Origin: Candidatus Fredericiella danica
GTDB lineage: Bacteria > Chloroflexota > Anaerolineae > Caldilineales > Caldilineaceae
Length of the DNA stretch: 64,000 bases
Direction: 5' to 3'
Assembly: GCA_016713335.1 (NCBI GenBank)
Contig: JADJPH010000009.1
Coordinates: 117,828-181,827, forward strand
Shown here in pieces: positions 18,177-28,490 of this stretch; positions within the stretch are counted from its first letter, which is position 1, and every line of letters starts with the position of its first letter. The position numbers and the translations under genes were made by a program. The notes below the pieces were generated by a model that saw only the letters and a list, made by a program, of their open reading frames with translations, was not told the origin of the DNA and made no database searches.

Positions 18177-18767
18177 ATGGGCGAGCTAAAAATGATCGTG
18201 GGGCTGGGGAATCCCGGCCCACAATATGCGAAGAACCGGCACAATATCGGTTTTCAGTGTTTGGAACGGTTTGCGTTGCAGCACCGGCTTGGCATCGACA
18301 AGCTGCAGATGAAAGCGCTCACGGGCAGCGGCGTGGTCCTCTTGGACGGCGGTCGCCACAAAGTATTGCTTGCAAAACCCCTGACCTATATGAATGCCAG
18401 CGGCGAAGCCGTGGCGCCGCTCGCCCGATACTATCATGTGGAGCCGGCTGATCTGCTTGTGATCCACGATGATCTTGACCTGGTGTCGGGCAAGTTGCGG
18501 CTGCGTGCAGGTGGTTCCTCTGGCGGTCAGAACGGCATCAAATCGATCATCGATCGGCTGGGTGTACAGGACTTTGCCCGGGCGCGCGTCGGCATTGGCC
18601 GGCCGCCGGGACGCATGGATCCGGCTGACTACGTGTTGCAGAACTTTTCGCCGCAGGAAGAGGAGATCTTTGGCCCCTTGCGCGAGCGCGTAGTGGAGGC
18701 GATCGGCTGCTGGCTGGTCGCCGGGATCGAGGTCGCGATGAACAAGTTCAATGGGGAGCGCGTATGA
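18177..18767 (+). CDS. pth: Peptidyl-tRNA hydrolase
   Basis: Releases tRNA from peptidyl-tRNA dropped by stalled ribosomes. The hallmark GLGNPGPQYAKNRHNIGF includes the catalytic His; LAKPLTYMNASGEAV, HDDLDLVSGKLRLR and GGSSGGQNGIKSI are the other conserved blocks. Length is about 196 residues, normal. I use ATG 18177; ATG 18192 (MIVGLGNPG) is equally possible and is closer to the usual Pth start. The stop overlaps the mfd start (ATGA), so the two are coupled. Confidence 0.93.
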   Translation: MGELKMIVGLGNPGPQYAKNRHNIGFQCLERFALQHRLGIDKLQMKALTGSGVVLLDGGRHKVLLAKPLTYMNASGEAVAPLARYYHVEPADLLVIHDDLDLVSGKLRLRAGGSSGGQNGIKSIIDRLGVQDFARARVGIGRPPGRMDPADYVLQNFSPQEEEIFGPLRERVVEAIGCWLVAGIEVAMNKFNGERV

Positions 18768-21700
18768 ATCTCTCCGGTTTGCTGGAAGTGCTGTTGCAGG
18801 CGCCGGCCTATCGTGACTGGCTTGCGCAGATTGAACGCGGTGTGGCGGAGCCGGCGCCCCAGGCAATCTACCACGCCGCGCGCCCCTTTGTCGTGGCAGG
18901 CCTCAAGCAGCATCGACCCGCGCCGCTGCTCCTGGTGACCGCACGCAGTGAGATGGCGCAACAACTGGTTGAGTGGTTGTCGCTTTGGTTGCCCACACCC
19001 GAGGCGGGCGGACCGGCAATTTACCAGTTTGCCGAACCAGATGCCCTACCCTATGAACGCATCAGTTGGAGCGGCGCCACCCGGCAGCGGCGCCTCACCG
19101 CCATGGCGGCACTGCAAAGCCGCAACGGCCCCGCACCATTGATTGTTGCCAGTGCCCGCGCCCTGGTGCAGAAGACCCTGCCGGCGCGCGAACTGCGGTT
19201 GGCGTTGCGGACCATCAAGACCGGCGCCGCGATCCGCCTGGAGACGCTTGCCGCAGGGTGGGTGCAAACCGGCTACAACCCGGCGGAACTCGTGGAAGAG
19301 CCGGGTTTCTTTACCCGGCGGGGTGGCATTGTCGACATCTGGCCGCCGAACCTCCCGCTACCGGTGCGCATTGACCTGTTTGGCGAAGAAATTGACAGTC
19401 TGCGTCTGTTTGATCCTGCCACGCAGCGCACGGTGCAGCAGGTGGACAGCGTCGAAATTGGGCCGGGCAGCGAGGTGCTCAGTAAATACGGCCCCATGAT
19501 TCTTGAACGCCTGCGTGTCCACGGCGAGCACTTGATGGCGCCCGAGAACTTTGCTGCCGGTGAAGCCGGAGGGCAGGATTCACCGCTCCACGACCCACAC
19601 CTACTGCTTGCGCTGCGGGAAGAACTGCGCAACGAAGTGGAAAAGCTTCACGCCAGCCATAGTTTTCATGGCATTGAATGGTATATGCCCTATGCCTATG
19701 AGCCGGCGTCCACGCTGCTTGACCATCTGCCCCCGGAGGCGACGGTTGTCGTCGACGATGGGCTTGACTTGACGGCGACCCTGCAGGAACTTGAACTGCA
19801 GGCAGAATCGCTGCGCATTGAGTTGGAGCGTACGGGCGAACTGCCGCGTAACTTTGGGCGTAGTTTCGTTGCGCCGGACGATCTGCGTAGTCGTCTGCTC
19901 CAACGAAAACCGTTGCTTCTCGGACTCGGAGATCTAGCCGGCAAAGCCACCAGTGTCAACACGCCGTTGGCGCGCACCTTTGCACCGGGACCGCGCTTCG
20001 GTGGGAAGACCAAAGAGATCGCCGCCGAAGTCGTGCGACTGCACAATGGCGGTGGCACGATCTTGCTTGCTTCACGGCAGCATGCGCGGATGCACGACTT
20101 GCTCAAGGAAGTGCATGTCACTCCCCAACAGCAAACGGAGTTGCTGTCACCGCCGCCACTGGGTTCTGTGAGTCTGCTTCATGGGGTCATGGGTGAAGGC
20201 TTTGTCGTACGTGGGCTGGAGACGGTCGCTAACGCAGGGGAATTGAAAGGCGCCGGCAGCGAGCCTACGCTGAGCAACCTCAGCTTCTTTCACGGACCAG
20301 GAGTGGTTTGGCTGGAGCAAGCCGCAGGCGCGCAATCGTCCGAAAGCGCACAGCACCGTCGCCCCTGAACTCTTCTTTGCCGACATGAAGCCCGGTGAAC
20401 ACGTGGTTCACATTGAGCACGGGATCGGCGTGTTCGATGGCCTGGTGCGCATGGAACTGGCCGGCATCGAGCGTGAGTATTTGCAGGTCAGCTATGCCCG
20501 TGGCGACCGGCTCTACGTGCCCGTGCATCAGGCGGATCGGCTCAGTCGTTACGTCGGCGCGGGCGACAACACTCCTGCCGTGAGCCGGCTTGGCACAGCC
20601 GATTGGGGGCTGGTCAAAGAGCGTGCCAAACGCGCGGTTGCCGAGATCGCAGACGATCTCCTAAAACTCTATGCTGAGCGTGAGATGGTGAAAGGATACG
20701 TTTACAGTCCGGATACGCCCTGGCAGGACGAGATGGAGGCGCTCTTTCCTTATCAGGAGACGGATGACCAACTGCATGCCGTGGCAGCGGTCAAGCGCGA
20801 CATGGAATCCGATCGCCCGATGGACCGGCTGATCTGTGGTGACGTCGGTTATGGCAAGACCGAAGTGGCAATCCGGGCGGCGTTCAAGGCCATCAATGAT
20901 GGAAAACAGGTGGCGTTCCTGGTGCCGACAACGGTGCTTGCGCAACAGCACTATCGCAACATCAGCAACCGGCTGCTGCGCTTCCCGGTGCGGGTGGATG
21001 TCTTGAGCCGGTTCCGTACGCAGTCCCAACAGCAAAAGACGATTGATGGTCTGCGGACCGGCAAGGTTGATCTGGTCGTCGGCACACATCGCCTGCTGAG
21101 TGAAGATGTGGAGTTCAAGGATCTGGGGTTGCTGATCATCGATGAAGAGCAACGCTTTGGTGTCGCCCAGAAGGAGCAACTCAAACAGCTACGTACAAAG
21201 GTGGACGTGCTCACGTTGTCTGCCACTCCGATCCCGCGCACGCTGCATATGAGTCTCAGCGGCATCCGCGATATGAGCACGATCAATACGCCGCCCAAAG
21301 AGCGCCAGCCGGTGCACACCGTATTGTCTGAATACGACGACCTCTTGCTCAAGCAGGCAATTCAACGCGAGATCAACCGCAAGGGGCAGGTGTTTGTCGT
21401 CAACGATCGGGTGCGCGGCATCCAGGCGCTGGCGGATCGGATCGAGCGGCTGGTGCCGGATGCGGTCGTTGCGGTCGGGCATGGGCAGATGCATGAGCGC
21501 GCGTTGGAAGACGTGATGGTGCGGTTTGCCGAAGGGGACGTCGACGTGTTGGTGGCAACGACGATCATTGAGAATGGGCTGGACATTCCCAACGCCAACA
21601 CCATCATCATCAACCGCGCCGACAAGTTCGGTTTGGCGCGACTCTACCAACTGCGGGGCCGGGTGGGCCGGAGTGCGCTGCGCGGGCACTGCTACCTGCT

Positions 21701-22607
21701 CTATGACAAGAATGCTGCGTTGAGCTATGACGCGAGCCGCCGGCTGGAGGCGATCCTCGAAAGTAGTGAGGAACTTGGCGCCGGCTTCCGCATTGCCATG
21801 CGCGATCTGGAGATTCGCGGGGCCGGCGAACTGTTGGGTGCGCGGCAGCATGGCAACATCGACAGCGTCGGTTTTGATCTCTACACACGTCTGCTTGCGC
21901 AGGCGATCAATGAGGCGCGGCGGAAGAAGGAGCGGTTTGAGAAGGCAATTGGCAGTGATGGCAGTCTGGTGCAAGGCACTGTAGAAGAAGAAACGCAATT
22001 GACAGTTGTCAATGAGGCGGGCGTCGCTGCGGGAAGTGCCGCAGAGGGCGAACGGCATGCGGTCGTGACGCTGGCGGAAGAGGAGCAGATACCGTTTGAC
22101 CTGGAGGATCCGTTGGCGCCGCCGGTGGTGCTGGACTTGCCCATCGATGCCAAGATTCCGGGATGGTACATTGAGGATGAGGGGCTGCGCTTGCAACTCT
22201 ACCGGCGCATTGCCGGGATCACACATCCGGAAGTGCTGGATGAGATGCGGCAGGAATTGGTGGATCGCTTTGGCAAGGATGCCGAGACGGGCTCCGTGCC
22301 AGAGGAAGTCGAAAATTTGTTTTTCCAGATTCGGGTGAAGATTGTGGCGACGCGGGCAGGTGTCGAGCGGATCGGCCGCGACATGGACAATCTTGTGCTG
22401 CACAGCGATGCGCTCGAAAACATGGATCGCAAGACGATGCAGCGACGGCTGCGGCTGGGTCTCGGCAAGATTTCAGAAGAAGATGGAACCTTTCATGCCG
22501 ACGACGCGGCGCGTGTGGGGCGCCGGTCGATCTATTTGCCGATCGATGAGGCGGGGCTGTGGCGGCAGGTGTTGTTGAGGACGTTGGAGATCATGGCGGT
22601 GGGGTAG
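18764..22607 (+). CDS. mfd: Transcription-repair coupling factor Mfd (one frameshift)
   Basis: Displaces RNA polymerase stalled at DNA damage and recruits UvrA. The first frame carries the UvrB-like N-terminal domains (GGIVDIWPPNLPLPVRIDLF). The second carries the CarD-like RNA-polymerase-interacting domain (MKPGEHVVHIEHGIGVF), the RecG-type translocase with Walker A GDVGYGKTE, DEEQ box LLIIDEEQRFG, QLRGRVGR, and the TRCF C-terminal domain. The frames join near 20288 through TDQEWFGWSKPQARNRPKA, which is continuous once one base is restored. The total is about 1,280 residues. Its start overlaps pth by four bases. Confidence 0.93.
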
Positions 22608-22760
<153 letters not shown>

Positions 22761-22870
22761 AAGGGATCAGCGGTTTTCACTTCTCTCTCTCCTCCGCGTT
22801 CTCCGCGCAAACTCTGCGTCTCCGCGTTGATCATTTTCCTCATACCAATCCGTGACTTTGGGAGGGCAGT

Positions 22871-23821
22871 ATGCGCGTTGTTGTGATAGGCGGGAAAGGG
22901 CATGTCGGCACTTATCTGGTGCCGCGGCTGTTGGAAGCCGGGCATGAGGTGATCAATGTCAGCCGCGGCCAGCGCGAGCCGTACCAACGCCATGGCGCAT
23001 GGAGTCGGGTGCAGACGGTCGAGATCGACCGCGAACTGGCGGACAAACAGGGCAGATTTGGTGAGCAAATCGCCCATCTGGCCCCGGATGTGGTCATCGA
23101 CATGATCTGCTTTACCCTCGACTCGGCGCGCCAGATCACGGATGCGCTCAAAGGCAGGATACAGCACTTCTTACACTGCGGCACGATTTGGGTGCATGGT
23201 CCCACTGTGGTGACGCCTACGACAGAAGAACAGCCGCGCCGGCCCTTTGGTGACTATGGCATCCAGAAGGCGGCCATTGAAGCCTACCTACTGCGCGAGG
23301 CGCGGTTGAACGGCTTCCCGGCCACGGTGTTGCATCCTGGCCACATCGTCGGTCCAGGGTGGCATCCACTGAATCCGGCCGGGCATTTCAAGCCAGCGGT
23401 GTTTACTACGCTAGCGCGTGGTGAGACGCTGGCGCTGCCTAACCTGGGCATGGAGACTGTCCATCATGTGCATGCGGATGACGTTGCGCAGATGTTTATC
23501 CAGGCCATGACCCACCGTAGCGTCGCCATCGGGGAGAGCTTTCATACCGTCTCACCGGCTGCTGTAACCCTGCGCGGGTATGCCGAAGCCGTGGCGGGTT
23601 GGTTTGGCCAACCCGCGCGGCTGGAGTTCCAGCCGTGGGAGTCCTGGTGTAAGACCGTGACGGCAGAGGATGCGCAGGCGACGTGGGACCATATCGCCCA
23701 CAGCCCCAACTGCAGTATCGCCAAAGCCGAACGCCTGCTCAATTACCGTCCGCGTTACAGTTCTTTCCAGGCGGTGCAAGAGGCGTTGGTCTGGATGGTT
23801 GATGGATGGTTGAGCGGGTGA
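22871..23821 (+). CDS. NAD-dependent epimerase/dehydratase-like protein
   Basis: Short-chain reductase of the extended (epimerase) type, 316 residues. The dinucleotide-binding loop reads VVVIGGKGHVGTYLV at residues 3-17. The expected Tyr-x-x-x-Lys is Y-G-I-Q-K in DYGIQKAAIEAYLL; TVLHPGHIVGPG and the HHVHADDVAQ segment are the usual later blocks. GGGAGGG eight bases upstream supports the ATG. Similar proteins act on nucleotide sugars, but substrate cannot be told from the sequence. It is monocistronic, bounded by repeats upstream and a strong hairpin downstream. Confidence 0.8.
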   Translation: MRVVVIGGKGHVGTYLVPRLLEAGHEVINVSRGQREPYQRHGAWSRVQTVEIDRELADKQGRFGEQIAHLAPDVVIDMICFTLDSARQITDALKGRIQHFLHCGTIWVHGPTVVTPTTEEQPRRPFGDYGIQKAAIEAYLLREARLNGFPATVLHPGHIVGPGWHPLNPAGHFKPAVFTTLARGETLALPNLGMETVHHVHADDVAQMFIQAMTHRSVAIGESFHTVSPAAVTLRGYAEAVAGWFGQPARLEFQPWESWCKTVTAEDAQATWDHIAHSPNCSIAKAERLLNYRPRYSSFQAVQEALVWMVDGWLSG

Positions 23822-23930
23822 GGGGGCCTACCCAAAAGGGGGGATTCCCCGCTAATTCTGCATGTAATTGAACGGCCGGTGGCATGGGCAGATGGCGCTT
23901 GGTGTGTGAAGTGGTCGTGGGTAACGAAAG

Positions 23931-23960
23931 CAATATCCCACAGAATCCTGTGGGATATTG
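23931..23960. terminator. Perfect 12-bp hairpin between convergent genes
   Basis: CAATATCCCACA and TGTGGGATATTG form a perfect stem around GAATCC. It lies between the epimerase and HMG-CoA synthase genes, which converge here, so it could stop transcription from both sides, although there is no clear T run. Two further TGTGGGAT words follow directly. Confidence 0.45.
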
Positions 23961-24003
23961 TGGGATAAATGTGGGATTACCGGTTTGTGCGGGATAGTTG
24001 TGT

Positions 24004-24890
24004 TTAGTGGGTTGACAACTTCTTCCGGAAACGCACGTATTGCGCATAGTCAATGGGGGTGCGCCGGCTGATGTACTCGCGTGTAGTGGGCGCACGGCGT
24101 TGCGCTTCCACGATGCGGTCGGTGACGCGTAGGTCAAAGGCGTCCGAACCGGCGCCGCTCCCGTAGCTGACGAGCAGGATGCGTTGCCCTGGCTTTGCCT
24201 CATCGAGCACCGCAGAAAGGCCGATCAGCGCCGAACCCGCATAGGTGTTGCCAATGTCCGCGACCAGAAGTCCCGTCTTCCACTGGGCGGCATTGAAGCC
24301 GACTTCAGCCATGGCCTTGGTCGGAAATTTCGGATTGGGCTGGTGGAAGATGACGTAATCATAGTCGGCCGGGGTCGTTTCCATCACCGCCAACATCTGT
24401 TTGGCAGCCGGCACGACGTGGCCAAAGTAGCCGGGATCGCCGCTGAAGCGTTCGGCGTGGCTTGGGTAGTGGGTGATGGGCCGGCGCCAGAAGTCCGTTG
24501 TATCCGAGACATAGCTGAGGGTGCGCTGCACCACGACGAGCGCCTCCTCGACCGGCCCGATGAGATAAGCGGCGCCACCGGCGCCTGCAGTATATTCAAG
24601 TGCGTCGCCGGGACGACCCTGGGCTGTGTCCATGCCAATGCCAAGCGCGTAGTCCGCCATTCCACTGCTGACCAGCCCGATGGCGGCCTGGATTGCCTCC
24701 GTGCCCGCGCCGCTTCTACGCTCATCGTGGCAGTGTCTTCGTCCAGACCGGGCACGGCTTTTTCGCGCACGGGACTTCTGCTATTTGAATCGGTCCAGAC
24801 ACGGCTGATTTCGGATCCCGGCAGCCGGTAGCGCGGAACATAGGCGCCGTAACCGACGATGCCGATGGGGCGGATGGCGGAGTTGAGCAT
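24004..24890 (-). pseudogene. HMG-CoA synthase, internally deleted (catalytic Cys region missing)
   Basis: Would condense acetyl-CoA and acetoacetyl-CoA in the mevalonate pathway. The N-terminal frame gives IRPIGIVGYGAYVPRYRLPG and LDEDTATMSVEAA; the second frame resumes at AGTEAIQAAIGLVSSGM and continues normally through DTAQGRPGDALEYTAGAGGA and YVIFHQPNPKFPTKA to the stop. In this family about 60 residues, including the nucleophilic Cys of FACKAGT, lie between those two points; here they are absent and the frame changes at about 24705. About 295 residues remain instead of about 350. AGGAG supports the ATG at 24890. Either a real inactivating deletion or a collapsed assembly. Confidence 0.8.
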
Positions 24891-24904
24891 AATTGTACTC
24901 CTGA

Positions 24905-24966
24905 GTGGTGCAGACAAAGAGACAAAGAGACAAAGAGACAAAGAGACAAAGAGACAAAGAGACAAA
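24905..24966. repeat. GAGACAAA tandem repeat
   Basis: Seven to eight near-perfect copies of GAGACAAA between the HMG-CoA reductase end and the HMG-CoA synthase start, 15 bases upstream of that ATG. Same family as 22608-22760. Confidence 0.85.
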
Positions 24967-24978
24967 GAGAGCGCTGGG

Positions 24979-26294
24979 TTAGGGTGGGGGCGTTAGGATG
25001 GCACGGGCGCGTTCGACTCGGATTTGATTTTCGGCGACCAGTTGGGCGGCGATGCGATCGACGGCGGCGCCCTGGGCGCCGGCGGCAATCGCAATCTGCC
25101 TGGCATGTAAGGCCATATGGCCGCGTTGGATGCCTTCGGTCGCCAGGGCGCGGATGGCGGAGAGATTTTGCGCCAGCCCGACCGCCACCATCACCTCGCT
25201 CAACTCGCGTGCGGAGGTGACTTTGAGGATCTTCAGTGCAACCTGCGCCACCGGGTGTGAACGAGTATCGCCTCCTACGATCCCTACAGCCATTGGCATC
25301 TCAAGCCGGCCCACCAGGTATTTCCCAGCTTCATCATTCTGATCGTCCCCCTGATTGGCTACTTCCTCAGTAATCACGCTCCAATCGGTGAGTGCTCGAT
25401 ACTGTCCGTCACGTGCCGCATAGGCGTGTGCACCGGCTTCGAGCGCACGCCAGTCGTTGCCGGTTGCCAACGCCACTGCGTCGATGCCATTCAGGATGCC
25501 TTTGTTGTGCGTGGCGGCCCGATAGGGATCTGCCCATGCAAAGGCATTGGCATGGGCGATGCCCGCAATCACGTCCGCGCCGGGCGATTCCATGGCGCCG
25601 AAACTTGCCGCGGGGATTTTCACCTCGGCTGAGGCGCGGCGCCGGTCAGTTAGATTGCTCAAGATGCGCAGAAGCGCGCGTCCACCGGTCAGCCGCTCCA
25701 GCGTGGGCGCAATGGCCTCCGCCGCCGTATTGACGGCATTGGCTCCCATTGCATCGCGTGTATCAAATAACAGGTGGACGATGAGCATTGGTTCCGTTGG
25801 GGTCTGGGCGAGCCAATGCACCTCGATGTCCACGGGGCCGCCACCGTGCGCCGCAATCGTAGGACTGGTGTTTGCCAGTTCGAGCAACATGCTGCGTTCG
25901 GCCAGGATCACATCCCGTGCAACTTGCGGGTCGAGCACCCCAGCAACTGAACCTGGGCGATCATGATCGGTGGTGTGCTGGCCGTCCGAAAGCCGCCGCC
26001 GCTGCGCGCCAACTTGGCGGCATAGCTCACCGCGGCCACGACGGAGGGTTCCTCCACGACCATCGGGACCAGGTATTCCTTGTCATTGATGAGGAAGTTC
26101 ACGCCGATGCCTAGCGGCAGGCTATAGCGCCCAATGACGTTCTCAATCATCTTGTCGGCCTGCGCCACGGAGAGTCCATCGTGCAGGACGTTGATTTCAT
26201 CGGGTGATAGACCGGCCCATTGGGCGACGATGGCGGTGCGTTCGGCGATGCTTTTTTGGTAGAAGCCGCTCAAACGGGATGAAGGAGTTGTCAT
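24979..26294 (-). CDS. HMG-CoA reductase, class II type (one frameshift)
   Basis: Reduces HMG-CoA to mevalonate, or the reverse. The first frame starts MTTPSSRLSGFYQKSIAERT and contains the substrate strand ENVIGRYSLPLGIGVNF. The second contains DTRDAMGANAVNTAAE (dinucleotide-binding), AEVKIPAASF, ATHNKGILNGIDAVALATGNDWRAL and HMALHARQIAIAAG near the end. They join at about 25938 as QVQLLG-VLDPQVA, with one G missing in a G run. The length of about 437 residues and the sequence features are of the class II (Pseudomonas mevalonii-type) enzymes. The start lies seven bases after the preceding proton-channel gene. Confidence 0.88.
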
Positions 26295-26301
26295 GATGAG
26301 C

Positions 26302-27726
26302 CTATCCAAAAGCTGACAGCGCTTTGCCGATGACAGTGCTGAGGACTTGCGGGGCGACGGCCACGCCGATTGTGATGGCCAGGGCTGCGATCGCCAGCGC
26401 GGCGCTCGTGGCGCGTTCGCGCGGAATCGTGCGATTGCTGATGTGACCGAACATGAGCCGCGCCACGCGCACGAACGCAACGACGGCGAGTCCGGAAGCA
26501 ACCAACACCACCGCGGCGGGGCGCCAGTCAACCTCTGCGAGGGTCAAGAGCGCCGCCCAGTGTCCTGCAAACCCCGCCGTCAATGGGAAGCCAACCAGAC
26601 CCAACCCACCCAGCAGGTATGCGGCGCTGTTCCAGGGCATGCGCATCCCGATTCCGCGCATTTTTTCCATCTCGAGGCTGCCGACTGCCGCCTCAATGGT
26701 GACAAGCCCTGCAGCAGCGGTAAACATGCTGATGACACGCAGACACATCAGGAACAAGACCAACGTCCAACTGCGCAAACTGGGCACAGCCAGCACAACG
26801 ATGATCAGCCCCCAGTCGAGTAACGAGACGTACCCCCACAACCGGCCTGCGTTGCGGGCGCCGACCGTGGCCGCGCCCCCCCAGACCGCAGTCAAGAGGC
26901 CCAGCCAACTCAGCCATAGCGTCCAGTCGGTGTTGAGCGCAACAAAGGGATAGGTGTTGAGCACCTGGGCGCTCAGGTGGAGCACCGCCACCTGATGTAG
27001 CAGTATCACCAATAGCATGGCGACCGGCGGCGCCGTTTCTGCCGCGGCGGGCGTTGCGCCATGCAGGGGAAACGGCGCCAGGAGCAACAGCAGACCGACC
27101 CCAAGCAACGTACCCGCAGTGACGGTTAAGGTAACGTCCTGGGGATTCAGCGGGATCTGGTCAATGTACCACACCGCGATGATGAAGAGCGGTGCGGCCA
27201 GGAGTGGTGGGAGCAGGGTGCGCAGGGGGCCAGAGGGATCGGTAACTTTGCCATTTTGCAGCGCAAAGATACCCACGGCTGCCAGCATTGTCAGGAAGAG
27301 CGGCGCCGCGAACAGCGGCGAACGCACACCACTCGTCATGAGGGCGAGCAGCGTGTAGCCGGTCAACAGGAGCCAGGCCAGGCCCGGAAACAAACGCGAT
27401 TGATGCCGGCGTGCCGCCAGGAGCAATGCACCGGCGCCGATCAGCAGACTGATGACGACAACGGCGACGTTGCTTTGGTCCAACTGCAGCGTGAAGTCGT
27501 AGATCTCGACGGGCGCGCCAAAATCGATTGAAAAGCCACCGCCAAGCACCAGCAGCGGCCGGCTGAAATCGATCTGCCACAGGCCCAGCGCAAGGAGTGC
27601 CGCCAGCACTGCGCCCCCCAGCGCAGTCCAACGCGCCCAGCGTTGCAGCAAAAAACTGACGACGGCAGCGGAGATGAAGAGGGCGAAGAGTTCCGGCAGC
27701 ACCGGCAGCATCAGCGCTTGATTCAC
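26302..27726 (-). CDS. Proton-conducting membrane subunit, NuoN/MrpD-like
   Basis: A 474-residue polytopic protein with about 14 helices. PFPLHGATPAAAETAPPVAMLL matches the conserved helix pair of the antiporter-like subunits of complex I, Mrp and hydrogenase complexes, and LVGFPLTAGFAGHW is the later block. The start is GTG at 27726, with GGAGG seven bases upstream; it overlaps the stop of the preceding gene. A much longer in-frame extension exists but overlaps that gene entirely. It is the last membrane subunit before the HMG-CoA reductase gene. Confidence 0.75.
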   Translation of the reverse strand: MNQALMLPVLPELFALFISAAVVSFLLQRWARWTALGGAVLAALLALGLWQIDFSRPLLVLGGGFSIDFGAPVEIYDFTLQLDQSNVAVVVISLLIGAGALLLAARRHQSRLFPGLAWLLLTGYTLLALMTSGVRSPLFAAPLFLTMLAAVGIFALQNGKVTDPSGPLRTLLPPLLAAPLFIIAVWYIDQIPLNPQDVTLTVTAGTLLGVGLLLLLAPFPLHGATPAAAETAPPVAMLLVILLHQVAVLHLSAQVLNTYPFVALNTDWTLWLSWLGLLTAVWGGAATVGARNAGRLWGYVSLLDWGLIIVVLAVPSLRSWTLVLFLMCLRVISMFTAAAGLVTIEAAVGSLEMEKMRGIGMRMPWNSAAYLLGGLGLVGFPLTAGFAGHWAALLTLAEVDWRPAAVVLVASGLAVVAFVRVARLMFGHISNRTIPRERATSAALAIAALAITIGVAVAPQVLSTVIGKALSAFG

Positions 27727-28484
27727 TTGGCTGCCTCCATGTGTGCCGGCGTTCGTTCTCCGGCAGGTGACCGTAGCTGCGTAGCGGTGATTGCGCCCAC
27801 GGCTGCAGGCGGTGCAAGCGGTGTGGGCGTAATGGGGTGCACCACAGTTGTGCGGCGGCCACGCCACCACATTGGATTTGTGCGGACAACGACTGGCTCC
27901 AGCAGCGCAAGATAGCCGCAGGCAAGCGCAACCAACAACGCTGCGATGCCAACAAGTTGTGCGACGCCGGAACCTGGCATCAATACGGTCGCGACTGCAT
28001 AGATTGGTGCAGACCACATCAACAGCCCGATCCCGACGTAGGTGGGATTGTTCGAGAGTGCGAGCAGCATCAAGCCGCAAATTCCAATCCAGAGCAATAG
28101 ATCGGTCTCAGGCCGCGAGAACTGTGGAAAGGCAAAACCGGGGTCAAGGAACCACCATGCGGCCGCCACGATGCCGAGTATGAGGGTGCGCAACAGCCAG
28201 TTTGTTGCCTGGCGCTGCGATGGACCTGGCTCATGGTTTTTCGTGGCCAATGCCAGGATAGCCACGGCCAGCCCCATTGCCACCAGATAGCCAGTGACGA
28301 CCCAGGCCGGCGCCTGATGAATGCTCACCAGCAAGGAAGCGACGCCGAGATACAACAACATGAGCAGCCCCAGGGCAATCCGCCAGTTCCAGGTGATCAC
28401 GATCAGCGCGGCGGCCGCTGCCAGGAGCAGGACGCCGAGCCAGTTTGCGAAAAGTGCACCGAGTGCTCCATACAAGAATTCCAT
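27723..28484 (-). CDS. Seven-helix membrane protein in proton-channel operon
   Basis: A 253-residue protein that I do not recognise. About seven hydrophobic helices span residues 10-190 and a 55-residue cytoplasmic or external tail ends APAHMEAAK-like. It sits six bases after the larger NuoL/M-like subunit and overlaps the next NuoN-like gene by four bases. In hydrogenase-4 and Mrp operons a small subunit of similar layout (HyfE or NuoK-like) occupies this place, so a similar structural role is plausible, but sequence similarity is not apparent to me. Confidence 0.6.
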   Translation of the reverse strand: MEFLYGALGALFANWLGVLLLAAAAALIVITWNWRIALGLLMLLYLGVASLLVSIHQAPAWVVTGYLVAMGLAVAILALATKNHEPGPSQRQATNWLLRTLILGIVAAAWWFLDPGFAFPQFSRPETDLLLWIGICGLMLLALSNNPTYVGIGLLMWSAPIYAVATVLMPGSGVAQLVGIAALLVALACGYLALLEPVVVRTNPMWWRGRRTTVVHPITPTPLAPPAAVGAITATQLRSPAGERTPAHMEAAK

Positions 28485-28490
28485 GCCGGA

